Positions 51,858 through 60,767 of a stretch of DNA of 64,000 nt are shown in pieces. Both the position numbers and the translations under genes were made by a program. A model generated the notes under the pieces. That model had not been told where the DNA came from, ran no database searches, and saw only the letters and a list, made by a program, of their open reading frames with translations. The stretch comes from Sphingobacteriaceae bacterium (GTDB lineage: Bacteria > Bacteroidota > Bacteroidia > Sphingobacteriales > Sphingobacteriaceae). The stretch is from assembly GCA_947463785.1 (NCBI GenBank), contig CANHRG010000005.1, positions 1 through 64,000 of the forward strand. Reading direction: 5' to 3'. The stretch's first letter is position 1; every line of letters begins with the position of its first letter.

Positions 51858-53039
51858 ATGTCTCTAGTCGATTTTTTCTCCCCCATCAATTTAAACAAAT
51901 TGAGTCCCTCAACTGGTTTTTACAACAGTCAGCTGGGCAGCCTTATCGATGTGTACACAACAGATTTTCCCGATCTGGATGCCGGTACCTACGATTTGGC
52001 CCTATTTGGGGTATTGGATGATCGCAATGCGTTGAATAATGAAGGTTGTGCTTTAGGTCCGGACTATGTTCGGGAGCGCTTTTACCTGTTGAACGAAGGG
52101 GCTTATACATCCAAAATTGCAGATCTGGGTAATATTAAGCCAGGTAAATCAGTTTCAGACACCTATGTTGCTGTTAAAATGGTGGTTGCCGAGCTCATCA
52201 ATAAAAACATTGTTCCGATTATTTTGGGAGGCGGGCAAGACCTGACCTATGCTCAATACATGGCTTACGAAGAACTGGAACAGAAAGTGGATTTAATGGT
52301 GGTGGATTCGCATTTCGATTTGGATGAGAACGAAGAAGAAACTGTTGAAACGAATTCTGCAGCCTATTTGAACAAAATTTTACTGCATCAACCCAACTAC
52401 CTTTTCAATTTCACCAATCTGGGTTACCAAACCTATTATGCTAGCCAAGAGAGCATTGCTGCGCTGGAGAAATTGTATTTTGATATACACCGCTTAGGCG
52501 AATTTTCAGGAAATATTCAGGCTGCTGAACCGCTCATCAGAAATGCAAACATGATTAGTTTTGACATTTCGGCCATCCGATCCTCCGATGCTTGTGCCAA
52601 TGCCAATGCCAGTCCGAATGGTTTTTATGGTGAAGATGCCTGCCAGATTTGCCGTTATGCCGGGATGAACGATAAATTAAATTCCATCGGTTTTTACGAG
52701 TTTAATCCGGCCTTTGATCAAAACGGACAAACAGCCACACTTTTAGCACAAATGCTTTGGTATTTTGTGGATGGATTCTACAACCGAAAAAAAGATATTC
52801 CGCTGCAGCCCAAATCTCAGTATTTAATTTACCGGGCATCTATGAAAGACGGTTCATTTGAGCTGGTTTTTGTGAAAAGTAAAAAAACCGACCGTTGGTG
52901 GATGCAAGTGCCTTACCCCAGAGCAGGTTCTAAAAATGAGCGTTTCCACCTAGTGCCTTGCACCTATGATGATTACCAAACTGCCGTTGCGGGTGAGATG
53001 CCCGATTTGTGGTGGCGCACCCATCAAAAATTAATTTAA
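51858..53039 (+). CDS. Arginase/formimidoylglutamase-fold protein with altered metal site
   Basis: 393 residues from ATG 51858 (MSLVDFFSP); the frame open from 51783 overlaps the divergent gene and is not supported. The ureohydrolase fold is visible: VPIILGGGQDLTYAQY, DLMVVDSHFDLDEN and MISFDISAIRSSD. In arginases the six metal ligands are His in GGDH, Asp-x-His-x-Asp in DAHxD and Asp-x-Asp in SxDxDxxDP. Here DSHFD keeps its three, but the first is Gln127 and the last is Ser238. The enzyme may bind one metal or none. A C-terminal extension of about 100 residues has WMQVPYP and WWRTHQK. Function: ureohydrolase-related, not sure it is active. Confidence 0.82.
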   Translation: MSLVDFFSPINLNKLSPSTGFYNSQLGSLIDVYTTDFPDLDAGTYDLALFGVLDDRNALNNEGCALGPDYVRERFYLLNEGAYTSKIADLGNIKPGKSVSDTYVAVKMVVAELINKNIVPIILGGGQDLTYAQYMAYEELEQKVDLMVVDSHFDLDENEEETVETNSAAYLNKILLHQPNYLFNFTNLGYQTYYASQESIAALEKLYFDIHRLGEFSGNIQAAEPLIRNANMISFDISAIRSSDACANANASPNGFYGEDACQICRYAGMNDKLNSIGFYEFNPAFDQNGQTATLLAQMLWYFVDGFYNRKKDIPLQPKSQYLIYRASMKDGSFELVFVKSKKTDRWWMQVPYPRAGSKNERFHLVPCTYDDYQTAVAGEMPDLWWRTHQKLI

Positions 53040-53078
53040 GCAGATTGCGTTATAGTCTTTTAGATTGATCTGAAGGCT

Positions 53079-53330
53079 ATGCAAAAACTCATCTGGACTT
53101 TTATTGTCATCAATTGGTTGGCCAGCGCCTTGTTCTTCTTTTCTGCCATTTTAATCGGGCTGCCAAAAGAAAATCAGGCCAAGTTATACCTGTTCGCAAT
53201 CATTATTCTTTTGTTTATTGCCGGGTTTTTAGGGTATTTATGGCGATTTGATCATCCTTATTTGGCTTTAGTAATTTCTGGATTTCCGGCTACAACATTT
53301 TTATTAGTATCATTGTTATACAACTATTAA
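53079..53330 (+). CDS. Small three-TM membrane protein of unknown function
   Basis: 83 residues, hydrophobic in three segments: about 4-28 (LIWTFIVINWLASALFFFSAI), 36-52 and 57-80. No Cys or catalytic motifs and no named family recognised. It lies 39 bases downstream of the arginase-like gene and 10 bases before the thioredoxin gene, so it may be a membrane partner of either. Confidence 0.7.
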   Translation: MQKLIWTFIVINWLASALFFFSAILIGLPKENQAKLYLFAIIILLFIAGFLGYLWRFDHPYLALVISGFPATTFLLVSLLYNY

Positions 53331-53340
53331 AATTTACCCT

Positions 53341-53835
53341 ATGATACGTTTCACCAAATTTCTTGTATTCGGATTGTTCTTCTTGGCAGCATCAACTGTT
53401 TATGCTCAAAATAAAACAGCCATAGGTGCCATAGCCCCCGATTTTAAATCCAAAACACCGGAAGGTAAGACCTTGAGTCTGTCATCTTTGAGAGGTCAAT
53501 ATGTGTTGATTGATTTTTGGGCTTCTTGGTGTAAGCCATGTCGCTACGAAAACCCGAATTTGGTAGCGGCTTACGAAAAATTCAAGGACAAAAAATTTAC
53601 TATTCTAGGAGTTTCCCTTGATAAGGATCGTGAGAATTGGATTAAAGCCATCAAAGACGATGGGTTGGTATGGCATCAGGTTTCTGATTTAAAATATTGG
53701 TATGCAGACGCGGCCCGTTTATACGATATCAACAGTATTCCTGCCAATCTCTTGTTAGATCCAAAGGGAAAAATTATTGCGAAAGATTTGCGTGGTGAGG
53801 ACTTGCAAACCCGCCTTGCCGAATTGTTGCGTTAG
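53341..53835 (+). CDS. TlpA/ResA-like secreted thioredoxin
   Basis: 164 residues with a signal peptide ending STVYAQ. Thioredoxin fold with IDFWASWCKPCRYENPNL (WCxxC active site), FTILGVSLDKDRENW and SIPANLLLDPKGKI with cis-Pro. It acts in the periplasm as a disulfide reductase, for instance in cytochrome c maturation or to protect proteins. The stop overlaps that of purD on the opposite strand by four bases. Confidence 0.92.
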   Translation: MIRFTKFLVFGLFFLAASTVYAQNKTAIGAIAPDFKSKTPEGKTLSLSSLRGQYVLIDFWASWCKPCRYENPNLVAAYEKFKDKKFTILGVSLDKDRENWIKAIKDDGLVWHQVSDLKYWYADAARLYDINSIPANLLLDPKGKIIAKDLRGEDLQTRLAELLR

Positions 53836-55115
53836 TCTAATTTCAGTAAATCGGCACCAATATCCGAGCGAAAATACCGACCGTCGTAATAAATACGACC
53901 TGCATCGGCAATGGCGCATTGTACGGCATCAAACAAGTTGTCTTGTAAAGAAGTTACCGCTATTACACGTCCACCATTGGTTTTAATTACGCCATTATCG
54001 GCTTCGGTCCCGGCGTGAAATACCAGTGAATCGCGAACATTTTCCATGCCGCTCATTACTTTCCCTTTTTCGTAATCGCCGGGATAGCCACCAGCTACCA
54101 GCATTACGGTTACTGCTGTTTTATCGGATAATTTAATTTCTTTTTCTGCCAGATTTTCCTCAGCCACCCCTTGGAATAACTCAACTAAATCACTTTCAAT
54201 ACGCAGCAAAACACTCTCGGTTTCCGGGTCGCCCATGCGCACATTGTACTCAATTACATAGGGTTCGCCATTTACATTCATCAAGCCAATAAAAATGAAT
54301 CCTTTGTAGGGTATGCCGTCTTTTTTCAGTCCTTCTACAGTCGGTATAACGATTCGTTCTTCAACTTTTTTCAAAAAATCGCCTTTGGCAAAACTCACCG
54401 GAGATACCGAACCCATTCCGCCCGTATTTAAACCGGTATCGCCTTCGCCAATGCGTTTGTAATCTTTGGCTTCTGGTAAAATTTTGTACGAATTCCCATC
54501 AGTGAGTACGAAAACAGAAAGCTCAATTCCGCTTAAAAATTCTTCTATAACTACTTTTTGGCTGGCTTCGCCAAATTTAGCATCAGCAAGCATTGCCTTT
54601 AACTCGGTTTTGGCATCCGCCAAAGTCTCACAAATTAAAACTCCTTTTCCGGCTGCTAAACCATCGGCCTTCAACACAATGGGTAATTTTTGACTATCTA
54701 AATAATTTAGACCTTCCTCCAAAGTTTCTTTGGTAAAAGAGCGGTATGCTGCCGTAGGAATTTTGTGGCGTTGCATAAAATCTTTTGAAAAGTCTTTACT
54801 TCCTTCCAGTTGAGCGCCAGTTTGCTGTGGCCCAATCACCGGAATATGCTTCAACTTTTCATCTGCTAAAAAGTAATCATGAATGCCTTTAACTAAGGGT
54901 TCTTCCGGACCAACTACAAGCATATTTACCTGATTTTTGAGTGCAAATTCTCCAATAGCCTCAAAATCTGTAGCCTTCAGGTTTACATTTTTACCGTAAT
55001 TGGCAGTGCCGCCATTGCCAGGTGCAATAAACAATTGATCGCAGTGCTTACTTTGAGCAATTTTCCAAGCAAAAGCATTTTCCCGTCCTCCGGAACCTAA
55101 AAGCAGAATATTCAT
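53832..55115 (-). CDS. purD: Phosphoribosylamine-glycine ligase (GARS)
   Basis: 427 residues of the ATP-grasp fold. MNILLLGSGGRENAFAWKI (N-terminal Rossmann), FSKDFMQRHKIPTAAY, LPIVLKADGLAAGKGVLI (ATP site), GLNTGGMGSVSPV and EYNVRMGDPETE are the family motifs. It makes GAR from phosphoribosylamine and glycine in purine synthesis. It stands apart from other pur genes here and is divergent from secA. Confidence 0.97.
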   Translation of the reverse strand: MNILLLGSGGRENAFAWKIAQSKHCDQLFIAPGNGGTANYGKNVNLKATDFEAIGEFALKNQVNMLVVGPEEPLVKGIHDYFLADEKLKHIPVIGPQQTGAQLEGSKDFSKDFMQRHKIPTAAYRSFTKETLEEGLNYLDSQKLPIVLKADGLAAGKGVLICETLADAKTELKAMLADAKFGEASQKVVIEEFLSGIELSVFVLTDGNSYKILPEAKDYKRIGEGDTGLNTGGMGSVSPVSFAKGDFLKKVEERIVIPTVEGLKKDGIPYKGFIFIGLMNVNGEPYVIEYNVRMGDPETESVLLRIESDLVELFQGVAEENLAEKEIKLSDKTAVTVMLVAGGYPGDYEKGKVMSGMENVRDSLVFHAGTEADNGVIKTNGGRVIAVTSLQDNLFDAVQCAIADAGRIYYDGRYFRSDIGADLLKLD

Positions 55116-55174
55116 ACCACAAAGGTATTACAAAAGCTGAAGCTTTATATGCAGCAAAATCAGTATTTTTACCC

Positions 55175-55233
55175 AGCCCACTGCCAGCATGACGGTATTT
55201 TGCTCGTGGCAGTATTATTGAGAAGAGTGGGCT
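55175..55233 (+). promoter_or_regulatory. Structured secA leader with two competing hairpins and a ten-codon ORF
   Basis: AGCCCACT at 55175-55182 pairs with AGTGGGCT at 55226-55233, while ACTGCCA at 55180-55186 pairs with TGGCAGT at 55207-55213; the two share three bases and compete at their edge. An ORF ATG ACG GTA ... TAT TAT TGA runs from 55189 to 55221 and covers the inner pairing arm, ending before the outer arm. The secA ATG is at 55249. The structure is visible; regulation is inference. Confidence 0.45.
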
Positions 55234-55248
55234 TATTGATTATTCAAC

Positions 55249-58200
55249 ATGTTAGGACTATTAAGTAAAGTTTTCGGAAGTAAATCCGACCGGGATATTA
55301 AACAAATTCAACAACTGGTTGAGCAAATAAAGGCTATTTATCCAACTTTAGCCCCTTTAACGCACGATGAACTTCGTGCCAAAACACAAGATTTTAAGCA
55401 GCGTATTCAGGCATTTTTAAGCAAGATTGACGAAGAAATAGCAGAAGTGAGATCTAAATCTGAAGATTTGGATTTGGATATCGCTGAGAAAACCTCTACT
55501 TACGAAAAGCTCGATAAGTTGCAAAAAGAGCGTGATGAGCAATTGGAAAAAGTATTGATGGACATTTTGCCCGAAGCTTTTGCCGTTGTTAAAGAAACCG
55601 CTCGTCGTTTTACAGAACATAAAACAATTGAAGTTACTGCCAGCGATTTTGATCGCGAATTGGCTGCCCGCAAACCCAACGTGGTGATCAAAGGCGATAA
55701 GGCCATTCACCACAATACTTGGATTGCTGCCGGAAACGAAGTGACTTGGAATATGGTGCATTACGATGTACAGTTGATTGGTGGTATTGTGCTCCATCAG
55801 GGTAAGATCTCAGAAATGGCTACTGGTGAGGGTAAAACCTTGGTAGGAACATTACCTGCCTACCTAAATGCGCTTGCCGGTCAGGGTGTTCATATTGTTA
55901 CGGTTAACGATTACCTCGCCCGCCGTGACTCGGAGTGGAATGGTCCTTTATTCGAATTCCACGGTTTGAGTGTAGATTGTATTGACAAACACCAACCCAA
56001 TTCAGAATCCCGTCGTCAGGCTTATTTGGCAGATATAACCTTTGGTACCAACAACGAATTTGGTTTCGACTACCTGCGTGACAATATGGCTATGAGTCCA
56101 GAAGGCTTGGTGCAACGTAAATTGCACTTTGCCATGGTCGATGAGGTCGACTCGGTATTGATTGACGATGCCCGTACTCCGTTGATCATCTCAGGCCCAA
56201 TCCCGAAAGGCGATGAGCATGAATTTTACGATCTAAAACCACGTATCGAACGCTTGGTTACCGCTCAGAAAAATTACATCAATACGGTGCTCAACGAAGC
56301 TAAAAAGTCTATTCAGGAAGGTAAAACTGGTCCTGAAGACGGCGGTTTAGCCTTATTACGAGCGCATCGTGGTTTGCCTAAAAACAAAGCCTTGATTAAG
56401 TTTTTGAGTGAGCCGGGTATGAAACAAGTGCTCACCAAATCTGAAAATCATTACCTCCAAGATCAAGCCAAGGAAATGCCTAAGGCCGATGCCGAATTGT
56501 TCTTTGTGATTGATGAGAAAAATAATCAGGTTGAGTTGACGGAAAAAGGAATTGAATTGATTACCAGTTCGGGTGAAGATCCGAATTTCTTCGTGATGCC
56601 CGATGTGGGTACTGAAATTGCCGAATTGGAAAAATCAAACGTGTCTAACGACGAAAAAATTGCCAAAAAAGACGCTTTGATGCGTGATTTTTCGATCAAA
56701 TCGGAGCGTATTCATGCCGTCAATCAGTTGCTAAAAGCTTACACCTTATTCGAAAAAGATGTGGAATACATCATTGATGAGGGCAAAATTAAAATTGTAG
56801 ACGAGCAGACCGGCCGGATCATGGAAGGTCGCCGTTACTCGGATGGTTTGCATCAGGCCATTGAGGCGAAAGAAAATGTGAAGGTGGAAGATGCCACCCA
56901 AACCTACGCTACCATTACTTTGCAAAACTATTTCCGCATGTACCACAAGCTTTGCGGTATGACCGGTACAGCTACTACCGAAGCTGGAGAGTTTTGGCAG
57001 ATCTACAAGCTGGATGTGGTTGAAATTCCAACGAATGTTAAAACCAAACGTGAGGACAAAGAAGATTTGGTTTACCGCACCATGCGTGAAAAATACAATG
57101 CCGTTGCCGACGAGATTGTGAAACTTACCGAGGCAGGTCGCCCGGTATTGGTGGGTACAACCTCTGTAGAGATATCGGAATTGTTAAGCCGTATGCTCAA
57201 ATTAAGGGGCATCCGTCACAATGTATTGAACGCCAAATTGCACCAAAAAGAAGCCGATATTGTGGCCGAAGCAGGTAAAGCCGGAACGGTAACCATTGCT
57301 ACCAACATGGCTGGTCGTGGTACCGACATTAAATTGGGCGAAGGCGTAAAAGAAGCCGGAGGTTTGGCCATTATTGGTACCGAGCGTCACGAATCTCGTC
57401 GGGTAGACCGCCAGTTGCGTGGACGTGCCGGTCGTCAGGGTGACCCGGGTTCTTCGCAGTTCTTCGTGTCTTTAGAAGACAATTTGATGCGTCTGTTTGG
57501 TTCAGAACGTATATCCAACATCATGGTCCGCATGGGCATTGAGGAGGGAGAAGTGATTCAGCACTCCATGATTACCAAATCTATTGAGCGTGCTCAACGC
57601 AAAGTGGAAGAAAATAACTTTGGTATTCGTAAACGTTTGCTGGAATACGATGATGTAATGAATGCGCAACGTACGGTAATTTACAGCAAGCGTAAAAATG
57701 CCTTATTTGGCGATCGTTTAGATCTGGATTTGAACAATACCATTTTTGATGTAGTAGAAGATATTGTTGCCGAATACAAAGACACCGCCAATTACGAAGG
57801 ATTCCAATTGGAAATGATCCGAATTTTCTCAGTAGACCCAGAAATTTCTGAGCAAGAATTTGCTTCCTCGAATTTCCAAAACTTAACCGATAGGGCATTT
57901 ACGGAAATTAGTTCGTTTTATCAGCGTAAAGCCGCAGGCATTGCACAGCAAACGCTCCCTGTTCTTAAAGATGTATTTAAGGAACGAGGTAATCAGATCG
58001 AAAACATTGTGGTACCGTTTACCGATGGTGTTCGCGGCTTACAAGTAGCAAGCAATTTGAAAAAAGCCGTAGAAAGCGAGGGCAAAGAGGTGTTTAAAGC
58101 CTTCGAAAAAGCAGTGGTACTTCATTTAATAGACGATTCTTGGAAACAACATTTACACGAAATGGACGAGTTGAAACAGTCAGTGCAAAATGCGGTTTAC

Positions 58201-58551
58201 GAGCAAAAAGATCCGCTAATTATTTACAAAATGGAAGCCTTCAATCTCTTTAAAGAGATGCTGGCTACCGTAAATAAAGAAGTGGTTAGCTTCCTGTTCA
58301 AAGGTATGATTCCGAGCCAGGAGCCCGGAAATGTACGTGAAGCACGTCCTCAACCTAAACAGGATTTGAGCAAATTGAAAATATCCAAACCTGAATTGGC
58401 CCAGCAAGCAAATGGTTTACCGGTAGACGATACCCGGGAAATCCAAAAAACACAGCCCGTTCGTGTTGACCAAAAGATCGGAAGAAACGATCCTTGTCCA
58501 TGCGGAAGCGGTAAAAAATACAAAGCCTGCCACGGACAAGGAATGATCTAA
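55249..58551 (+). CDS. secA: SecA, preprotein translocase ATPase
   Basis: 1100 residues, about 200 longer than E. coli SecA. Motifs: [16 protein letters not shown] (Walker A), [33 protein letters not shown] (Walker B), [32 protein letters not shown] and [19 protein letters not shown]. The extra length is spread through an acidic helical insert near residues 45-100 and one before [11 protein letters not shown]. The last 22 residues have the zinc-binding [14 protein letters not shown] that binds SecB-type or ribosome partners. It drives proteins through SecYEG. A structured leader precedes it. Confidence 0.98.
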   Translation: MLGLLSKVFGSKSDRDIKQIQQLVEQIKAIYPTLAPLTHDELRAKTQDFKQRIQAFLSKIDEEIAEVRSKSEDLDLDIAEKTSTYEKLDKLQKERDEQLEKVLMDILPEAFAVVKETARRFTEHKTIEVTASDFDRELAARKPNVVIKGDKAIHHNTWIAAGNEVTWNMVHYDVQLIGGIVLHQGKISEMATGEGKTLVGTLPAYLNALAGQGVHIVTVNDYLARRDSEWNGPLFEFHGLSVDCIDKHQPNSESRRQAYLADITFGTNNEFGFDYLRDNMAMSPEGLVQRKLHFAMVDEVDSVLIDDARTPLIISGPIPKGDEHEFYDLKPRIERLVTAQKNYINTVLNEAKKSIQEGKTGPEDGGLALLRAHRGLPKNKALIKFLSEPGMKQVLTKSENHYLQDQAKEMPKADAELFFVIDEKNNQVELTEKGIELITSSGEDPNFFVMPDVGTEIAELEKSNVSNDEKIAKKDALMRDFSIKSERIHAVNQLLKAYTLFEKDVEYIIDEGKIKIVDEQTGRIMEGRRYSDGLHQAIEAKENVKVEDATQTYATITLQNYFRMYHKLCGMTGTATTEAGEFWQIYKLDVVEIPTNVKTKREDKEDLVYRTMREKYNAVADEIVKLTEAGRPVLVGTTSVEISELLSRMLKLRGIRHNVLNAKLHQKEADIVAEAGKAGTVTIATNMAGRGTDIKLGEGVKEAGGLAIIGTERHESRRVDRQLRGRAGRQGDPGSSQFFVSLEDNLMRLFGSERISNIMVRMGIEEGEVIQHSMITKSIERAQRKVEENNFGIRKRLLEYDDVMNAQRTVIYSKRKNALFGDRLDLDLNNTIFDVVEDIVAEYKDTANYEGFQLEMIRIFSVDPEISEQEFASSNFQNLTDRAFTEISSFYQRKAAGIAQQTLPVLKDVFKERGNQIENIVVPFTDGVRGLQVASNLKKAVESEGKEVFKAFEKAVVLHLIDDSWKQHLHEMDELKQSVQNAVYEQKDPLIIYKMEAFNLFKEMLATVNKEVVSFLFKGMIPSQEPGNVREARPQPKQDLSKLKISKPELAQQANGLPVDDTREIQKTQPVRVDQKIGRNDPCPCGSGKKYKACHGQGMI

Positions 58552-58563
58552 TTTTTAAAGCCG

Positions 58564-59748
58564 ATGCTGAAAGAACGTATTCAACAATTAGCGGCCAGCG
58601 TGCTGGATGAAACCATCCAAACCCGTAGGCATTTGCACGCTCATCCGGAGCTCTCGTTTCATGAACACGAAACCGTAGCTTTTGTGGCAGCAAAGCTGGA
58701 TGAATTAGGCATAGCCTATCAACCAATGGCGAATACCGGTTTGGTTGCCCTAATTAAGGGTGATAAACCTTCCGATCAGGTGGTGGCACTGCGTGCCGAT
58801 ATGGATGCGCTTCCCATTGAAGAAGCGAATGAAGTTTCATATAAATCAACAAAACCGGGGGTTATGCATGCTTGTGGGCACGATGCCCACACGGCTTCAT
58901 TGTTGGGTACAGCCAGTATCTTAAATCAACTGAAATCAGAATTTGGCGGTACCGTTAAATTGATTTTTCAGCCCGCTGAAGAAGTTTTGCCAGGTGGTGC
59001 CAGCCTAATGATAAAAGAGGGCGTACTCGAAAATCCGAAACCGCAAGCCATTTTTGGTCAGCACGTAATGCCCTTAATTGATGCAGGCAAAGTAGGTTTT
59101 CGTTCTGGAAAATACATGGCTTCTACCGATGAGCTTTACGTAACCGTGAAAGGCAAAGGAGGTCATGGCGCACAGCCGCAACAAAATATTGATCCGGTAC
59201 TCATTTCTGCTCACATCTTAGTGGCTTTGCAACAAATTGTGAGTCGTGCAGCCGATCCTAAATTACCATCGGTACTCTCCTTTGGAAAAGTGATTGCTAA
59301 CGGAGCAACCAATGTTATTCCGAACGAAGTTAAACTAGAAGGTACTTTCAGAACACTAGATGAGCAATGGAGAGCCGAAGCCCATGTTAAAATGAAAAAA
59401 ATGGCTGAGGGTATTGCCGAAAGTATGGGTGGATCTTGTGAATTTGAAATTAGAAAAGGTTATCCTTTTTTAGTAAATGAAGAAAAACTGACCGAGCAGG
59501 CCAAGGCCTATGCCGAAGATTATTTGGGAAAAGAGAATGTGTTGGAATTAGACATTTGGATGGCTGCCGAAGATTTTGCCTACTATTCTCAAGTTGCCGA
59601 TGCTTGTTTTTACCGATTAGGAACCCGAAACGAAGCAAAAGGAATTACCTCTTCGGTACATACCCCCAAATTTGATATTGATGAGCAGGCCTTCGCGATA
59701 AGCACCGGATTGATGGCTTACCTTGCGCTGAAACGCTTGGGTAATTAA
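58564..59748 (+). CDS. M20-family amidohydrolase (hippurate hydrolase / IAA-amino acid hydrolase type)
   Basis: 394 residues, cytosolic. RRHLHAHPELSFHEHET, ALRADMDALPIEE, MHACGHDAHTASLLG (metal-binding His-Asp), FQPAEEVLPGG (Glu-Glu), VKGKGGHGAQPQQNID and MAAEDFAYY match the M20D group: two metal ions held by Cys/His/Glu/His. It removes acyl groups from N-acyl amino acids. The ATG lies 12 bases after the secA stop, so it likely uses part of the same transcript. Confidence 0.94.
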   Translation: MLKERIQQLAASVLDETIQTRRHLHAHPELSFHEHETVAFVAAKLDELGIAYQPMANTGLVALIKGDKPSDQVVALRADMDALPIEEANEVSYKSTKPGVMHACGHDAHTASLLGTASILNQLKSEFGGTVKLIFQPAEEVLPGGASLMIKEGVLENPKPQAIFGQHVMPLIDAGKVGFRSGKYMASTDELYVTVKGKGGHGAQPQQNIDPVLISAHILVALQQIVSRAADPKLPSVLSFGKVIANGATNVIPNEVKLEGTFRTLDEQWRAEAHVKMKKMAEGIAESMGGSCEFEIRKGYPFLVNEEKLTEQAKAYAEDYLGKENVLELDIWMAAEDFAYYSQVADACFYRLGTRNEAKGITSSVHTPKFDIDEQAFAISTGLMAYLALKRLGN

Positions 59749-59763
59749 TCCAAAACCACACCT

Positions 59764-60711
59764 ATGAAAAAACTAATTGCATTCATTGGCCTACTTCTGG
59801 TCGGCTCAACGATTTATGCGCAAAAAATTCCCCGTTTCAATCCCGATACGGTTCTTACAGTTACCATCGATTCAGCGGTAACAATACAGTCGACGCGATT
59901 AACTGCACAATCGTTTATAGATGAAATCCTGAACGATACGAGCTTTTACCAAGCTTTTCGCAACATGAAAAAGTACACGTTTTTAGCGGAGAATCGGATT
60001 TATACTTACGACAAGAAGAACAAACGAGAAGGAAAAATTTACCGTAAAATACGTCACAACAACGATGGTCCCTATAAAATGGAGTTCCTCACCAAACAAG
60101 ACAGCGGTAAGGTGTACAAGCGAAATGGGAAGTACTCTTTGTATACTGTAGAGATGTTCGATTACATTTTCATGAATGCCTACAACTCAGATTTTGTGCC
60201 TTCTGAGTCTTTAACCGGCGGTAAAGGAGAGAGTAACGAATCGTATAAAGACAAACTTAAAACACTTCTTTTTTCTCCCGGAAGGCCAATAAAAGGCATA
60301 CCGTTCATTTCGGGTAAAACGGAATTGTTTACGGCCAATATGCGCCAGTACTACGATTACTCTTTTTACAGCGGTACCTATCTGGATTCCATACCCGTTT
60401 ATCGCTTTAAGGTAAGCATGAAGCCCGATTTATCCAACTGGACCAAAGATGGGTTAATGATCAAAGAGTTAACCACCATTTTTGATAAGCGTAATTTCCA
60501 GATCTTGGGTCGTTATGTGGATATGAAGTACGACAATCTACTTTTTAGCTTTGATGTCCAGATGAATATCGAGTTGGGTTATTTCGACCAAAATGAAGTA
60601 TTACTCCCTACCAAAATTTCTTATCAGGGTAATTGGGACATTCCGTTGAAACGCGAAGAACGAGCCAGTTTTTTGATTTTGCACAAAGGCTACCGGTTGG
60701 GTAAAGATTAA
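59764..60711 (+). CDS. Exported protein of unknown function
   Basis: 315 residues with a signal peptide ending STIYAQ. No named family recognised. The mature part is Tyr/Lys/Asp-rich with YRKIRHNNDGPYKMEF, KGIPFISGKTELF, YDYSFYSGTYLDSIPVYRFKVSMKPDLS and a final LPTKISYQGNWDIPLKREERASF. The pattern of alternating strands resembles outer-membrane lipoprotein-carrier or LolA/DUF4292-type beta folds found next to housekeeping genes in Bacteroidota. No catalytic motif. It starts 16 bases after the M20 gene. Confidence 0.7.
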   Translation: MKKLIAFIGLLLVGSTIYAQKIPRFNPDTVLTVTIDSAVTIQSTRLTAQSFIDEILNDTSFYQAFRNMKKYTFLAENRIYTYDKKNKREGKIYRKIRHNNDGPYKMEFLTKQDSGKVYKRNGKYSLYTVEMFDYIFMNAYNSDFVPSESLTGGKGESNESYKDKLKTLLFSPGRPIKGIPFISGKTELFTANMRQYYDYSFYSGTYLDSIPVYRFKVSMKPDLSNWTKDGLMIKELTTIFDKRNFQILGRYVDMKYDNLLFSFDVQMNIELGYFDQNEVLLPTKISYQGNWDIPLKREERASFLILHKGYRLGKD

Positions 60712-60767
60712 AACTTCCCGATTCATCTAAATTTTACATAAATTTAAATTCCTGATTTAGATTTGTT

